Assembly (NCBI RefSeq): GCF_023734775.1
Contig: NZ_AP025732.1
Coordinates: 2,486,501-2,550,500 of the forward strand
Direction of reading: 5' to 3'
Source: Nostoc cf. commune SO-36
Lineage (GTDB): Bacteria > Cyanobacteriota > Cyanobacteriia > Cyanobacteriales > Nostocaceae
DNA: 64,000 nt
The notes under the pieces: generated by a model
The model's database searches: none
Told to the model about the DNA's origin: nothing
Seen by the model: the letters and a program-made list of their open reading frames with translations, nothing else
Position numbers and translations under genes: made by a program
In this document: piece after piece, positions 62,102 through 64,000 of the stretch
How positions within the stretch are numbered: position 1 is the stretch's first letter
Layout: every line of letters begins with the position of its first letter

Positions 62102-62115
62102 TAGACAATAAGGGT

Positions 62116-64000
62116 ATGGAAATTTTAGAAACAATCGGTTTTGATTTGGGGCACGGTGAAACAGCTGTAGCTAAAGCGATAGTGGAAAGCATCGACCCCC
62201 CCCAGATGCTGGAGATTAACAACAAGAAGAACCAAATTACAGCCCTTGGTTGGCATCCTAAACTCGGTTATCTTGTGGGAGAACAAGCATTAATTCAAGC
62301 TGGCGTTACCCAACTGACAATTTCATTCAAGCAAAAACCCAACAACGATCCAAAATATCGGGAAACAATTAGCACTTTTGTAGCAACCTACTACCGACTT
62401 TTGAAAGAAAGTAAACAACTCGAAGGTGGGGAAGGTAGCTATTTTTACGTAGGTTGCCCTTCAGGATGGTCAGTTAGCGATCGCACCGAATACCAAAAGC
62501 TACTTCAAGAAGCTGGTATTCCCCAACTAAATGTTGTACCCGAATCGCGCGCTGCCTTCATGCAAGCCAAAGAAGCCGGGAAACTGGAGTATGACAAACT
62601 TGTTGCATCGGTGCTAATTGTCGATATTGGTTCTTCAACCACAGATTTTACTCTGGTTAAGAGCTTAGAAGAGATACCCATAGATTTTGGAAGTAATACT
62701 TTAGGTGCATCTCTAATTGACAAAGCTATTTTTGCCCGGACTCTCGCCAACCACGAGCAAAAAGCATTACTCGAAAAAGTATTTAAGGAATATTCGCATC
62801 ACCAAGCTCGTTGTGAACTTGCTTGCCGTAAAGCTAAAGAAGATTATTTTTCTAACGAACAGCTATACAGCGATCCTGAATCCTTTGCGCGTGGCTTCGA
62901 GTCGATTAACGAACAGATTTATTTTATTCCCCAAGTAAATAAATTGATGATGGAGGAAATTTTAAACCAACCCTTACCCGAACTGGGACATCAGAGTTGG
63001 GTGCGATCGTTTACCGACTCTTTAACCGAGGCGAAAGAAAAGCTAGAAAAACTTGGAATCGTGCCGAAACTTTTGCTGATGACTGGTGGTGCATCTCGCA
63101 TGAAGTTTACGCACTTGCTTTGTCAAGAAATGTTTCCCGAACCAGAAACGCTACTTCGCCCCGATCCAGAACCGGAACGGTGCATTGCACTGGGATTAGC
63201 ACGAGTAGGGCGATGGGATCTGCGTGCTGCTGCTTTTAAGGAAGAAGTCAACAAACTATTTACCTCGAACAAGCTCAAAGATTTGATTAAGAGGCATATC
63301 CCGGAGTTAATCGAATCATTAACTAAGCCTTTGACAGACGGCTTAATTGTCAATGCAGTTAAACTAGCTTTAAAAGATTGGCAAAAAAACAAAATACGGA
63401 CTTTAGCCGATTTGGAAACATCTTTAATCAGTCGTGCAGAACAGTGGCTTAAAAGCGAATGCGCTGTGCAGATAATTAATCATCAATGCGCTTATTGGTT
63501 TAGCAATAAAATCCAACCCGATTTAGCCGCACAAACCGATCCAATCTGTCGAAAGTTTCAGATACCTAGAAGCAGCTTAAGGTTCCAAGATAGCATTGAC
63601 CCAAATTTTGTTAACCCAGAGCTACGAATTGGAGATGCTATTCTGGCTGAGACAGTGGGCTTTATTGTCAATGTAGTAATTGGTGGAGGCACTGTAGCTA
63701 GCATCATCACTCTCATACTAACGGGACATTTAACCTGGCCGATTGCCTTAGTATATGGAGCTTCGGTGATGGCAGCAGGAATGGAACTAAATCGCAAGAG
63801 TGTTCAAGAAGTAATCAAGACGAATGTAGATGTACCTAGTTGGGTTCGTTCTAGTTTTTTGAGTGACAAAAAAATCGAGGAGATGTGTGAGCAAATAAAG
63901 CCTGAGTTAGAGAAAGTTCTTCAAGAACAACTGACAGCAGACCAAGAGGCTTTTGATAAATTAATTAGTAAAGTTGAGCAAGGGCTTCAAAAAACCCTTT
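62116..64000 (+). CDS. Divergent Hsp70-like protein with TM segment (partial)
   Basis: The frame from ATG 62116 stays open to the end of the window (628 codons). The N-terminal part is an Hsp70/actin-fold ATPase: TIGFDLGHGETAVAKAIVES (phosphate 1), VLIVDIGSSTTDFTLV (phosphate 2, about 170-185), LLMTGGASRMKF (adenosine motif, about 317-328). No canonical substrate-binding domain follows. The next 150 residues are helical and charged (NKLKDLIKRHIPELIESLTK), and at about 515-560 there are hydrophobic helices (VGFIVNVVIGGGTVASIITL ... WPIALVYGASVMAAGMELNR), then another helical part. AGGG precedes the ATG. It forms an operon with the preceding membrane protein. Confidence 0.8.
   Translation, partial: MEILETIGFDLGHGETAVAKAIVESIDPPQMLEINNKKNQITALGWHPKLGYLVGEQALIQAGVTQLTISFKQKPNNDPKYRETISTFVATYYRLLKESKQLEGGEGSYFYVGCPSGWSVSDRTEYQKLLQEAGIPQLNVVPESRAAFMQAKEAGKLEYDKLVASVLIVDIGSSTTDFTLVKSLEEIPIDFGSNTLGASLIDKAIFARTLANHEQKALLEKVFKEYSHHQARCELACRKAKEDYFSNEQLYSDPESFARGFESINEQIYFIPQVNKLMMEEILNQPLPELGHQSWVRSFTDSLTEAKEKLEKLGIVPKLLLMTGGASRMKFTHLLCQEMFPEPETLLRPDPEPERCIALGLARVGRWDLRAAAFKEEVNKLFTSNKLKDLIKRHIPELIESLTKPLTDGLIVNAVKLALKDWQKNKIRTLADLETSLISRAEQWLKSECAVQIINHQCAYWFSNKIQPDLAAQTDPICRKFQIPRSSLRFQDSIDPNFVNPELRIGDAILAETVGFIVNVVIGGGTVASIITLILTGHLTWPIALVYGASVMAAGMELNRKSVQEVIKTNVDVPSWVRSSFLSDKKIEEMCEQIKPELEKVLQEQLTADQEAFDKLISKVEQGLQKTL

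Overview
The window looks like chromosome from a heterocyst-forming filamentous cyanobacterium of the Nostoc/Anabaena group. It carries the heterocyst glycolipid (HGL) island with hetM, hetN and hetI, an rpaA-like regulator, the cyanobacterial arginine dihydrolase AgrE/ArgZ, a cyanobacterial-type Mrp antiporter, many HIP1 (GCGATCGC) sites and dense short repeats. GC content is moderate to low and intergenic spacers are long and repeat-rich.

Layout. 1-10.5 kb is mostly housekeeping: the end of an aminotransferase, rimM, a decayed toxin-antitoxin (TA) pair, phosphoketolase, a beta-helix/SLH surface protein, agrE, a DUF2085 membrane protein and cysC. 10.6-20.2 kb is an accessory zone. In it, arrays of a degenerate 21-bp tandem repeat alternate with three PIN-domain TA modules (one broken by two repeat insertions), an RTX-type adhesin with a truncated copy of its 3' end, and a histidine kinase next to a frameshifted NarL-type regulator. 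20.4-48.9 kb is the HGL island. One arm reads leftward: hgdB, hgdC, hgdA, two family-2 glycosyltransferases, a DUF2141 protein and hglT. The other reads rightward: hglE, hglD, hglC, a PfaD-type enoyl reductase, hetM and hetN, followed by hetI on the minus strand. HglE, HglD, HglC and the PfaD-like protein match the architecture of PUFA synthases and should make the long hydroxylated chain. HetM probably releases it reductively, HetI should activate the carrier proteins, HglT and HgdA should provide the sugar head group, and HgdBC should take part in export.

48.9-64 kb holds a 55-codon membrane protein, an alpha/beta hydrolase, an RpaA-like regulator, a BicA-type SulP transporter, a CPA2 antiporter, a compact mrpCDEFGAB operon, a SAM hydroxide adenosyltransferase, and a membrane protein paired with a divergent Hsp70-like protein that runs off the end.

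Three things stand out. First, the 21-bp arrays (six, all in one orientation, about 50 units) share a leader, and two of them have a hairpin whose loop is inverted between copies. Second, five single-base frameshifts lie in genes that should be intact (hglC twice, hetN, the NarL-type regulator twice); one is at a canonical A-AAA-AAA slippery heptamer. Third, HetN lacks the RGSGR pentapeptide where it would be expected. Homopolymer assembly error must be excluded before the frameshifts are given biological meaning.
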